Assembly (NCBI GenBank): GCA_013396655.1
Contig: WBMV01004890.1
Location: 1,717,569-1,781,568, forward strand
From: Campylorhamphus procurvoides
Lineage: Eukaryota; Chordata; Aves; Passeriformes; Dendrocolaptidae
Length of the DNA stretch: 64,000 bases
Reading direction: 5' to 3'
The translations under genes and the position numbers were made by a program. Below, piece by piece: positions 50,643-61,779 of this stretch; position 1 is the stretch's first letter, and every line of letters begins with the position of its first letter. The notes under the pieces were generated by a model. The model saw nothing but the letters and a program-made list of their open reading frames with translations, was not told the origin of the DNA and made no database searches.

Positions 50643-53189
50643 TTTGAGAGCTGGATCAGGCTTTTCATGGCATTGTAGATGAATTTGGAATACCTCCAAG
50701 GGTAGAAATTCTCTTTTTCCACTCACTTTAGCCTGGCTCTGTCATCCCTACACCCCCTTGCAGGCAGCTGTAGAGAGCAGTAGATCCCTTCCTCCCCTGA
50801 GCTTCGTGTGTTTTCTCTCAGCCCCTCCTTGTCCATTATGTGCAGCAGTCACTGCCTGTGCTGGTGGCTCTCCACTGAGCTTAGTCTGGTTGGACCTTGT
50901 CTTTTGTGTTCTCAAGGTTTCAGATGTGGCCCATCTCATTGCTTGGACTTGTGTTGGGGCCAGTTTGCTCAGGACTAGCTCAGCCACCCTCTGCTCTCTG
51001 TGAGCAGCCTTTGCAGTGTGAGAAGGAGGCACTGATGTTCACTGAGTCCTTCCTGCACTCCTCAGCTCTGCATCCTCCACCCTGCTCAGCAGTGAGCCCC
51101 TATTGCCCTCAGATTTCCTTTTGCTGCCCTTGTACCCAGAGAAACTCTTCTTATCCTCATCATATCCTTTGGCAATCGTGTTTCTCCAAGCTTTGTGTGT
51201 GTGGAGGGTGTTTGTGTAACAACACAATGAGATCTGCTCCACTGTGGAGCTGGAGCATCTTCCCAAGGATTGCAGGTCGGGACTCCAGGCAGGGAGCGGC
51301 TGCTGCTGAGCAACCAATGTGTGCATTAATGAAGGGGATCATGTCAGATAATACCTTAATGTAAGGCCTGTGATCAAAATCCACAAAACTCTGCACTGCT
51401 TTCTCTAAAATGAGTTTCACCCTCAACCAGGCAGCTTCAGAGAGGGCTGTGTGAGATAAAACGCAGCTTTGCAGCTGTAAACCCTGGATACCAAGACAGA
51501 GCAACTCCTTCCAACTCTTACTCGGCAGTAAAACATTAAAAGCTTGTTTCATCTATTCTTCTGACAACTGTGTCTTAATGACCCAGAAAGGAGGTATCCA
51601 AGCAAAAACATAGTAGGACTTTAAAACCCTCAAGGAATTCAGTCACTAAATTGTCTACAATTATGTGACACCCACACATGCTGGCTTAATGTATTACACT
51701 GAGAATACGGTGACAACTTCACCGGCAGCTTCACATTAAAATCACTGAGCAAAGCATGGAGATTTTATTTTTCACTCTTTATGTGGAGAAGTAAATTTAA
51801 TAAATATTTTGTGAATATAATTATTTTATGCTAACTATATTTACATTGGCATATATCATTTTAAAAGGAACTATTAAACTCAGCAGTAAGAAGTGAGAAT
51901 ATGTATATATACAGTTCTGCTCGTTAAGTAGGACTGTGGAGTGACTTCATCATCAAACTAGAGGTACATAAATGGAGAATGAAATGTTTTACAGTTTCAC
52001 TGTTCTCATCTCTCTTAGAGGAGCAAACCTGATTTTCCCCCCCCAGTTGAAATGAGGATAAAATCTTTTTTTCCATGTCAATTGGATCCTTTAACCTTAA
52101 TTAAAGTGATAATGGTTAATATCCTATGAATTTGAAAAGTTTAAAATTTAAATTGAGGAGCTTTTCCCTTTGTAATTTATTTTTAAGCGACAACTTAAAG
52201 ATTAAGAAATCCTTGGTTACAGTGGCCTTTTTTCTTCATTATATCTTACCGTATAAACAAGAAAAACTTGAAATCGCATTACTTCACTTAGTATTTCTGA
52301 TGCCTCAGCATTGCTGCTAACAAAGTCAGTAAACTTTGTTTAGGTTTTCACAGATTTTTAGTGTAATAGTTCAAGAGCCTTGAGTTGAAATGGGTAGGCC
52401 TTGAAGAACACAGACATTCTGAGCACTGTGGAGAAATATCAATGGCTTGAGGGGAATCTCAAGATCACAGAAAAATATTAACGTTCATTAAAATTAGAAC
52501 TTTTTTTTCTTTGACTATCTGTGCATTAGAGGAACAGGAATTCCAGGGTTTTGCCAAAAATCTAAGATCGAACGTATTTCTGTTACTTGATGTCGAGCAA
52601 GTTAATGTTATGCCTCAGTTTCCCTGTCCATAAATGAGGATAATGATACTTATCTCCTGTAAATTGCTTTGGGAACTTTTGATTATGAAAGTTGAATATG
52701 ATTATTCATTATGTTTGCTTCCTATGAATATTCTAGTGAATGTGTTTCGCAAGGGGATGATTAATTTTCAACAAATATCGGAGACTTGAGAAAATGAGTT
52801 TATGTCCTCATAAATATAAATGTTCTGTTTCAGATATTGAGGAAATGTGACATATTTGTATTCCATACAAATGAAGCCAGTATTCTCAAAAGAAGAACAC
52901 TGAGCCCACACGTGCTAATCACATGTTCTTTCATGCCAAGAGCTATCAAGCTTCCCTCATGCCAAGAGGGAACAGTTCTGAGTAAGAAATAGATATAAAT
53001 ATATATATACTTCAGTCTAAAAGTAAGGAAGAGATGTGGATACACAGTTTACTAAGATATGGTTATTTCCATGTGTAACAGAGGTAAAACATATGGGATA
53101 TTTTCTTCTACAGGTTTCAAATATATATAAAAGAATCATCCTATCACTCAGATTGGTATGACACAGGTCATGACTATTGTGTCATGTCA
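50643..53189. other. No gene seen
   Basis: The part from about 50720 to 51330 is GC-richer than its surroundings. A 130-codon minus-strand frame spans 51160-51552. Its translation is not low-complexity but I recognise no family, and no splice context supports it. The remainder is AT-rich and featureless, with a short TA run near 52993-53010. Confidence 0.45.
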
Positions 53190-53960
53190 CAGATGTCACT
53201 CGAGTGTAAGTGCAGGGAGATCACTGTTTAATAAATGTATATTTCAGAAAGGCCGGAAATGTCAAGAGGTGGGAAATGTGTGATTTGTCTGTGTGGGATT
53301 TCTCGTGGTCAGTCACCCTCACAGCTGTGTCTCTGTCCTGCTCTTGTTGCTCTCTGTTCTCTCCATGTGGATGCTTTAGTGGCACAAGCACATGACACTG
53401 GAGAATCCTTTTGGATAGGCTGAACAGATCAAGTCTTTGTCTACCAATAAGAAGACACATTTTTTTTATCCTGAGATCATACTCATTATCTATTTGCACT
53501 TTCCCTCTAATTTCTCAGCTCTCTTTAAAACTAGTTACCAGTTGCTCTGCTGCCACATGGGCTGGAACATTGTCTTGTCCTTGCCCTTTGCTTGTTCCTT
53601 GTCAGATACTGAATTAGGGTTTATTTTTGTTTGTACCCAGCATCATGACAGAGTATGTGACTTACCTTTCTGCTTATTCTCTGCTTCCTTGTCACAATGG
53701 CAGCTTTTTTGGCTTCAAGCCCTTGGTAGGGCCTGTATTCCACACTCTGGTCTGTGATTCTGCTCAGTATTTGCTTCAATGCCACTTTCTCAAGAGTTAA
53801 AGTCTTTCCATATGTTTGGGTTTTTTTTTTTGTCACTGCGTCATCCACAAATTTTAATAGGAGCATTTGTATTGGCATTCAAGTGTGTGATCAAAATTAT
53901 TCTCATTTTGATGGTTCTTTTCTTCCTGCTCTTTCACCATTACCCCACGATCCAGCAGCA
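53190..53960 (-). mobile_element. Old CR1-like LINE fragment, antisense to the plus strand
   Basis: The plus strand is pyrimidine-rich as in the other antisense LINE blocks. The clearest anchor is at about 53835-53915: GCGTCATCCACAAATTTTAA, then AGGAGCATTTGTATTGGCAT and AAGTGTGTGATCAAAATTAT line up with the antisense CR1 passage (ATC-CAAA-TT-ATAAGCAT...CATT...AAGTCATTGATGAA) as I recall it. Left of this the match is weak, so the left end is uncertain. A T-run near 53820 interrupts it. Confidence 0.4.
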
Positions 53961-55979
53961 TCTTTTACCAAATAACAATTTGTGTGGTTCTGTGCGTGTC
54001 TTTAAAAAAAAAAAAAAATCTTGATGTAGGAGTGTTCATAATTAAAAACCTACCAAAGAGTTTGCAGTTGAAATGATTAAATCTACTGAACAAGAGCAGA
54101 ATGAGTATCAATACTGTTATTTCCATCTTGCTGTTGAAAAATGACATGTGAATAGTATCTTTTTAATTGCTTAACAAGCATACTTGCATAGGTTTTGATG
54201 AACACACTTGTACTTTGCTTCGAGGACCAGGAGTTAAGAAGCATGTGGGAATTCGGCATTCTTGCTAGCGAAAAATAGTTCTTATTACAACTTTAATCTC
54301 AGTGCCCAGGAAACATGGGGCAAAACAAGAAGAGTGATCAGGAATGAGTTGTGTCAGCAGAGATGGTTTTGAGTCTAGCCCTGTATTTAGTTGCTGGTAT
54401 TACTAAATAACTCTTTTGATCAACAATGACAATGCAGCCCTCCCCAGAAATACAAATGTAGAGGTGTCTGTAAATCATGCAAAGGAATAATTTCAATTTC
54501 TAGTGTTGAAACAGCAGAAGCATCACTGATGTATTGGGAGCAGGAGCCAAAGAAAGATTCCAGGTGGTCTGAACCAAACAAGGCAGTAACTGGAGTGTTC
54601 ATGCAACATTTCTGTAGGAGAGCTTTAAAAAAAGTTACTTTCACTTACAGGAGCTTAATTGAATTGTTATTGCCCTGTGTGCAACTAAAGGTCAGCAAAC
54701 ACTCCAGCCCCTCTCTAACAATCTGAATTGAGCTGGGGCATTAAAAAACCCTAAACAAAAGCCCCAGCAAAAGCAAACCAACAGGCTAGAGCTCTATAAT
54801 TTTGTCAAGTTTTATTTTATTTCATTTTTTTCAGAGGTGTGAATAGATATTGAATTGTGCCTGAAAAGTGTGATTGTTTTGTCACTCCTGCTGCACCGAG
54901 GGATTTTTATTTTGGCAGTTATCGTTAAGTAAAAACTGCCAGTGAAAGAGTTGAGCTGGAGGAACATATTTGAAAGATTCCTGCACCAGTCAAACTTGCT
55001 TAGCCCCTTAATCCCTTACATTGGCAGTTGAATCCAAGAAAAAATGTAGTAGTGCACAGAGGAGCTATAAACAAACAAAGCTTGAAGCTCTTGGCACCTT
55101 AAAAAAATTGCCTGTTTCTCGTAAATACATTGCAATAAAACAATAGCTAGTGAACATTAGTGGAGAAAGAAATCAACCATGAGGAACTCAAAGTAGGTGG
55201 CCTTCCAATTGTGGGTAAAAAGCATCAAGAAGGAGGTTGAGATAAATCCTGCCAATACTGTACGAGGTTTTTGAGGGCTTATTAATAAAACACACTCGTA
55301 GAACACATGCAGGAAACTAAGCTGGTTGATTGTTTGGATGGTGGAATATTTATCTGAGGTACTGACACTCCATGCCCTGCAACTTAAATAGCTTGCTTTG
55401 ATTACCCCTCATGCTACCCCTGCCTTACCACCCCTTTTAGCCCTAATTGCTCACACTCTGCAACATTTTTGCTACAGAATATGGGACAGAAAAAAATTAG
55501 ATGTCACATTTGTAAAGTGCAGTGATGACAGCAAGGATTCATTCTCATAATTAAGAAAGTTTCACTGTGAATAGTTTAAGTATCCTGCTAGAAGTGCAAA
55601 GTGAAGAATTTTTGTGCTGACTTGATGCATATGCCTAAAACTGAAAAAGCAGTATGTGAAATTGTTGAGTTTGGACTGAAATTGTGCTACATTAGCATTA
55701 CACTCCTGTAAAGTACAGACTGAGGTAGAAATACTGCATAAAATAGATGGCAAATAGTCAAATTAAAGGTCTTTAGTTGGCCACTTTATATATGCAGAAG
55801 GCATTTATTGGTGAGGACAACTCTACATTTCTATAACCATCTTTTTTAGTAGGTGGAGGGGACAGGTGAGGAATTCAGATAAAATTGTGGGGGATGAAAT
55901 AAAATAAGCTATTTTCAACCGAAATCTGCTTGTTGTCTTTTTTTCAGTAGTTTGTCTGTCTCTTTTGCCCTTTCTGCCA
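53961..55979. other. No gene seen; A-run at 54004-54018
   Basis: AT-rich unique sequence. A 15-base A-run at 54004-54018 has no retrocopy in front of it. The part around 54880-55030 has non-repetitive enhancer-like texture. Confidence 0.45.
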
Positions 55980-56150
55980 CCTGTCACTTAGGTCAGCTCA
56001 TGATGCTCTCACACCATTTGCTGGATCTCCCATTGATAAACCCTAATGGTCGTATTGTAAGCTGATGAATGCATTGGAAAACTATTTAGATATTTTGTCT
56101 GGTGGTGAAATCTAATTAGGAATGCCTAGAACACATTTTCATCAGCCTAA
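55980..56150. promoter_or_regulatory. Possible conserved noncoding element
   Basis: The patch is non-repetitive, with TGATGAATGCATTGG, TCTAATTAGGAATG and CATTGATAAA-type motifs within about 170 bases, unrelated to any repeat I know. The judgement is one of texture only. Confidence 0.2.
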
Positions 56151-58799
56151 AACTTTCATCATGAGGGAAATACTAGTTTGCTTTCTCTTTGCCCTCACTT
56201 TTGAAGTAAGATTGGCATGAGACAGAGAGGGCAGCAGAGATGAACTGTGGCTTAGCCAGGAGCTTTCAGTAAATGGGGAAGGGCTTCCCCAAAGAAGCAG
56301 ACTAGATGTCACATCAGAGAGGAGCATCTTACTTGTGATTTTAAAAAGTAGTAGAAGGAGAGGCTCTAGAGGATAAAATGGATATATCTGGGAGTCTTGC
56401 AGCATCTTAAGCTTCAAGTTAGTTCCCTATGCTTAGTAAACTCTGTGTGGGAAAAGTGTTAGGTGTTGTGTGTGTGTAATTCACTTCATTTGTATAAAGC
56501 TACTCCTTGGAGTGGTTAGTAAAACATGTGCTGGTATGCCTGTGAGGTGAGGATTGCAGCATCATATCCCCTGAGAGTGTGTACTACACACCCTTGTTAG
56601 CAAGAGAATTTAATAAATCCCACGTCTCCAGGCTGCCCCAGGTGAGTTTGCATCCCAAGCTGCATCACTTCCAGAGCACACTGCATCCTCCAGCACAGAC
56701 TCTGCAGGCAGGAGAGAGGCTCCTTGGCACACCCTCCTCCTCCCTGCTCCCTCAGGGAGAACTAGAGGGGGTCAAGGCAGCAACTCTTGGACATTTGCCT
56801 TTGTAAAGTGTCTCGGCTAAATCTGAGCCGTTTTCAGGTTTATTGAAGTGTGGAAGCAGCACAGACAGCAGCATGGGTTCTAGATCTGTATAACTCTGTA
56901 TTGTGTCAGCATGGTGGGGTCTCTGATAGCCTTGGGACCTTTGGAACGGTGAAAGTGCTCCACATCTAATAATGCCATTTGCTGTCACCTCTCCAGATAC
57001 AGGATTTAATTTTGTTGTTGTTCTAAGAGTGATCCCCGTGGAAGTCAGTCCTGCCAGGGAGGTGTTAGGTGTCTGCTGCAAGAGACTGAAATCCTCCCAG
57101 GCAGTTCATGTGCAATGCAGGCAAGAGAATACGGGCACACCACAATTTGTGATTAATATACCGTAATGTATTAATCATGTGCCTCACTGCTATCATCTCT
57201 AGAGATCCGAGAAATTATCATTTGTTGTGTAAGTGTGAAGTAAGTAGATAATCCCTGTTTACTTTTCAATACTTGGAAAGCACTTAAGTCAGAATGATAT
57301 TTTAATTGTATGGTTTCCATCCGCATCCAAGGTTTGTTGTTTGGAATTTGCTATGCCATGATTTTATCCTGGAATTCACAGGGGACTTATTTTCACTTAC
57401 ATGAAGATCTCTTCAAGCTGTTCTGTCAGTGAAAAGGAGACTTAAAGTGGGAGTAAATTACACTAATATCCAGTGCTTTTACATCATCAAAGAGACGTAA
57501 AGCAGAGTTATTGTAGTTGAACATGATGTCCATCTGCTCACTTCAGTTCTCAAAAGGAAGAAATTGTCTCCTTAACTGAAAGGGAAATAGTGAGTAAAAT
57601 GACTTAGATTAATGGATGTGGCAGTAGCCCTTTGTTGTTCCACACCTGATTTAAGCCTGGTGAAGAGAACCTGGTACTATCACCAGTTTTTGAGGCAACG
57701 ATGCTCCTGAGGATAGCTGTATGGCCACCTTGGTTTAGGCAAAATCTCTGTGGATGCTCTCCTTGCTGGTGCTTCAGAATGGAGAATGTGCATGAGTGTC
57801 TGCATGGGCTGTGTGACAGGATGAGAGAAATGAATTATTACTGCTGAGCAACGCTGGGTTAGTAAAAAGAAGTGCTTGTGCTTGCTTCAGAGAGATCGAT
57901 CACAGTTTTCAGTTGGATTTCTTACAAACCACCAACCAACCCCTCCAAAGCACAGCCCAGCAAGAAACAAGACTGCTGAGAGAGACCTGTAATGCATTCA
58001 AAAAACCCTGTCATTTGATACTCAAGCATTACATGATAGCAGGAGAGCTCTTGAAATCCACTGAGGATCTGCCTATTTCCTAGATTTCATTGCAGAATCC
58101 AGTGCTGTCTCTAAAGCTCTTTGTTCTGGCTTAAATATTCCACTTTGTTGGTTTTCATTGAAACCAAAAACATCTTTTCTTTCATGAAGGATTCCTTTAT
58201 GAGATAGTCTTGAAACTTCTGATCTTGATTTTTGGTATAGCTAACTGATAATCAATCAATCTTTTTTTATTTTTATAAATAATATCTTTTAGTTCAAATA
58301 TTTGGATAAAATTTAGTATGAACTATCATGAATAATAGATTTCAGCATCAAAAGCAATTACTAATACTGTAGTATTTGATGTTTTGATTTCCTTTACCAT
58401 ATAAAAGCCTTCTCTATGCATGTAAAGTTACATTATCTATTTAAAAATAAAAATGCATAAATTATGGTTCTAAATAGTTCACTTTGCCTTTTGTCTTCCA
58501 TATAATTTCAAAGCTTATTGCAAAGTGACCATGTTCAGCTTTGGACAAATGCAAATGAAATTCTTAGAGCGAGTGTATGATGCAGCTATTGGTGGTGCTA
58601 GCAACTTCCAAAGCCACCTTCACAAAGGAGTCTGACAACAGTGGTGTGAGCTCAGAAGGCACTGGGTAGTTGTTGGGTTTATGGAAAGAAGGAATTTAAT
58701 AACACATTCTGGCTGGGTTAATATTGAGCTTTGGAATGGAAGGAAATGAAATGCTTTGGTGATACTCTGAGAAAAGAAAGTGTAGGGAAAGTTGATGGT
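56151..58799. other. No gene seen
   Basis: Unique sequence with short open frames only. No repeat family recognised. Confidence 0.5.
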
Positions 58800-58892
58800 T
58801 ATGCACATGAGCCTTGGCCTCATTGCCAAGGTGGTGTTAGGTCTAAGGTTGGACTTGAAGATTTCACAGGTCTTTCCTACCTATGATTCTTT
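58800..58892 (+). mobile_element. CR1 LINE extreme 3' end
   Basis: AAGGTGGTGTTAGGTCTAAG and GGTTGGACTTGAAGATTTCA followed by AGGTCTTTCCTACC and the tail ATGATTCTTTC correspond to the typical CR1 3' terminus, in which a GGTTGGACT...GATGATCTT...AGGTC.TTCCAACC passage leads into ATTCTATG-type short repeats. Only one degenerate tail unit remains. Upstream CR1 sequence is not clearly recognisable, so this is a short 5'-truncated copy, as is usual for CR1. Confidence 0.6.
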
Positions 58893-60179
58893 CAGAAGGC
58901 TCCTAGAAAAGTTGCAGCCACTGAATTAAAGGATGCAAAATTTTCCTCACATAAATAAGTTTGGACCAGCAGCAGTTCTGGCCTTGGAAAATTGTTCAAA
59001 AAATCTGACAGCAAAGTTATAGTCACTTGATGAGGGCTCTCAAGAGATTCCCATAGTATTAAAAGCAAGGAAAGTGGTTCAGATCGCAGCATTTCCATGC
59101 TCACCACTGGGTTTAGAGCTGGCAAATATGGGCAGTGTTGGATTAAGATGTCATTTGTAGCTGCCTTTGTTGCTGAAGTGCCCACAAAAAAGAAGATTTA
59201 GTGCTGGCCAGCAATGTTAGGCTTTTAGTTCAGTGGCAAACCCCAAAAAGGTCCCAAAGGAAGAGATGAGGTGAAGGGGGACGGGACTGAGCCTGGCCAT
59301 TAAGCTCAGCAGGGTGTGCAGTTTATACACTGCAGCAAGTACAGATCACAGCATTTGAGTGTCTGGCCTCCTTTAACCATGGCCAAATAGGAATAAAAGT
59401 GACTTTGCAGGTGCTGGACTGGTGCACTTGCTCCTTGTGGTCCCCATCTTCTGTTGGTGTCAGTGTGAAATCAGGATCTCAAATCCAGCACATTGGAGGA
59501 AGAAAGTGAAAAGGCAAGAGCAACTCCTTTCATTATTTTATTCACTAATTGGGCTTAATTTCCAGCACAGCTCTTTTGCTCCATTAATTTCTGGCTTCAT
59601 GATCCCCTTGTTTACCAGAAATTATCTCAACACAGCTGTTTGGTTTTATGAATAGGCATTTTTTGGTTTGCATTACTTAACTCTTTCTGTCTTCAGCTTT
59701 TAACTTTGGTAAAATGGTTTTATGCATCAGCCTCACCTCTTGGATTACTAGAGTAGTGTGGAAGAGGAGCTACAGAGCACAGTAGTAGTGGGGCCTTTAT
59801 TTCCCTGTCACATGCTTGTTTTAATTTGGTTTTTTTGCTTCTTATTGCTTAGTGAACTTCAGGAAACTGGAGCAGAAACAATATAAAAAGTCAGTTCAGG
59901 AATATGTGAACCTTAGTTACTTTATATTCCAACACAAATTTTAGCACTCTGCCTTTGCTTAGGAAAAAATGTGGAGGAAGACTAAATTTACTATGTATTC
60001 TTAAACATCCCACCCTTTTTAACTTGTTAAATTGTGCTGAGAGCTTGATTATTTGGTAAGCAAGCATTTGCATTCCTGCAAAGGGAGCGGTGCTGGAGGG
60101 GAAACACCCTCGGTGTGAATCTCATATGCAGAAATGGGAAAGGGTGATGAGAAAAGCAATAATTTTGGGCACTTGGAAA
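58893..60179. other. No gene seen
   Basis: Unique sequence without supportable features. Open frames are under 100 codons and unfamiliar. Confidence 0.5.
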
Positions 60180-60960
60180 GCATCAAGTAGCTAAAACTCT
60201 CCTAAATCACCATTTCTTCGCTAGAGATTTACATTGTTTTTAATAGAAAGACTTGCAATATATTCCTACGATTAGCAATGCTATCGTAGCATCAAATTCA
60301 GAGGTCCTGTGAAACAGTAAAATGTCATTGTCTCCAGATTCCACGAGAGGTTGTAGGGAAAATCCAAAGCTCTACAAATCTATATTTTATCTTGTATAAT
60401 GTTCACTAAAGCTTTACAGCGGGCTTAATCAGTTGGACATGAATTAATGATGGTTATCAAACAAAAAATAATGAATTCCAAATAAATACTTATTGCATAA
60501 TTGAAGTCACAAGAATTTTCTATGAATAAAATATATTTGTATTTACAATGCATAAATTCAGTTGTGACACTGTTGGTCATAAACAGCTTTCTGATGGAAG
60601 TATTGATGAGCTGTGTTAAATTAGTAATAGCTTGAATACGTTTCTTAATTATGTCACCAACTTTGTGTGCAGGAGTGTTGTTTGAAGCGAATTGGCTGCT
60701 GTTTATTTTGTCTATACTAGGGGAACAAAATAGTGTTGTTTTTTATTTTATTTTTAAACTCTAATAAATACTCAAGAGCCTCAGTTAATGGCAGAATGTT
60801 TCGGCTTAGTCTTTTTGTATTTATATATGCAGTGGATGTTATGCAGTTTATTTCTGTTTTACCAAAGACAATTCAGATAATTTTTTCATTGATGCAATAA
60901 TTAGCATAGATTCACACGTGTTGAGAAAATGTAAATGTGCTACTCTGGACCTTCTCAAAG
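60180..60960. promoter_or_regulatory. Long candidate conserved noncoding block
   Basis: Nearly 800 bases of non-repetitive AT-rich text with many homeodomain/POU-like cores (TTAATGATGG, ATTAGTAATAG, TGCATAATTG, ATGCATAAAT, CTTAATTATG) and isolated CpGs (near 60215, 60269, 60285, 60342, 60420, 60640, 60690) of the sort retained under constraint. Stops occur in every frame, so it is not coding. It lies 0.7 kb upstream of the best exon candidate in the window and could regulate that gene or a distant one. Confidence 0.3.
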
Positions 60961-61694
60961 AGCAAGACAGAATATACCAGAGCTGCATGAATGTTGCAGT
61001 ATTAATAGAAAAGTCTCTTAAGTTTTAAAAACAAACAAACAAAGCTAAAAGTATAATTTGGGGGTACTCAGGGCTCATTCTGGAGCCATGAGAGTAATCC
61101 TGTGCAACAGAGACTCTTGATCCTCTGGAAATACTCAGCATTTGAAAAGAGAGGGCTCAGAAGAACTGCCCCTTGGCTGTGCACAGGTTTCTGTGCTGTT
61201 CAGGGACCTGGGAGAGAACTGATTGCCAGACACAGATGTACTTTGAGACTGGGTTAGTGTGGGAACTTCGTAAACCACATCAGTTTGCGATTGATAAAAT
61301 GAGAATAACTCTGACCTCCACAGCTGGGATGGTGTGAAGTTTATATAACATTTTTAATCCATCAGGCTGAGCAACCCTCAGCCACTGCAGTGCTAGTTTT
61401 TGAGAGATGATTTGCCTGCTTTCAGCTGAATTAGCATCGCACATTTCAGTGGATGCGAAATTTGGTTTTTAATGTGTGTTGAGCATAAACCACCCCCTGC
61501 TTTGGAAGCAGTGTTATCACTATTGCAATCCTTATCTGAGAGCCCTGGTTATGGCCCACAGTAAAATCCTTCCTGCAAAGGGCTCTGAAAAAGAAACAGA
61601 TAAGTAGAAAAGCAAGAAAGTGGAAGTGCATGATAGGCGGAAGCCTTAACGTGTCAGCAATCTTATTATGTCTGGCTCTTCTTTTTTTCCTCAG
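60961..61694. other. No gene seen; probable intron flank of the exon candidate
   Basis: Ordinary unique sequence, ending in the polypyrimidine tract CTTCTTTTTTTCCTCAG that serves as acceptor for the candidate exon that follows. Confidence 0.4.
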
Positions 61695-61779
61695 TGAATG
61701 GGAAGTTCCAGGAGATAATTATGGAACAAATGATGAGCCTTGTCGGTGGGAGCCACCCCTAAGAAAGAAGGACAGAATG
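61695..61779 (+). other. Candidate internal coding exon, 85 nt
   Basis: A strong acceptor (long pyrimidine tract then TTTTTTTCCTCAG) and a strong donor (GAATG followed by GTAAGTG) bracket 85 bases. Of the three frames, the one with a single base completing an upstream codon is open throughout and reads (x)EWEVPGDNYGTNDEPCRW followed by EPPLRKKDRM; the other two contain stops. The peptide is hydrophilic and compositionally protein-like, ending in a basic cluster, and would enter in phase 1 and leave in phase 0. I do not recognise the family. No partner exon was found in the window, so introns on both sides would have to be long. Alternatives are a noncoding-RNA exon or chance. Confidence 0.35.

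Noticed and set aside
51160..51552. 130-codon minus-strand ORF with ordinary amino-acid composition
   Set aside because: No family recognised and no exon boundaries or start context to support it; length is within chance expectation for the window.
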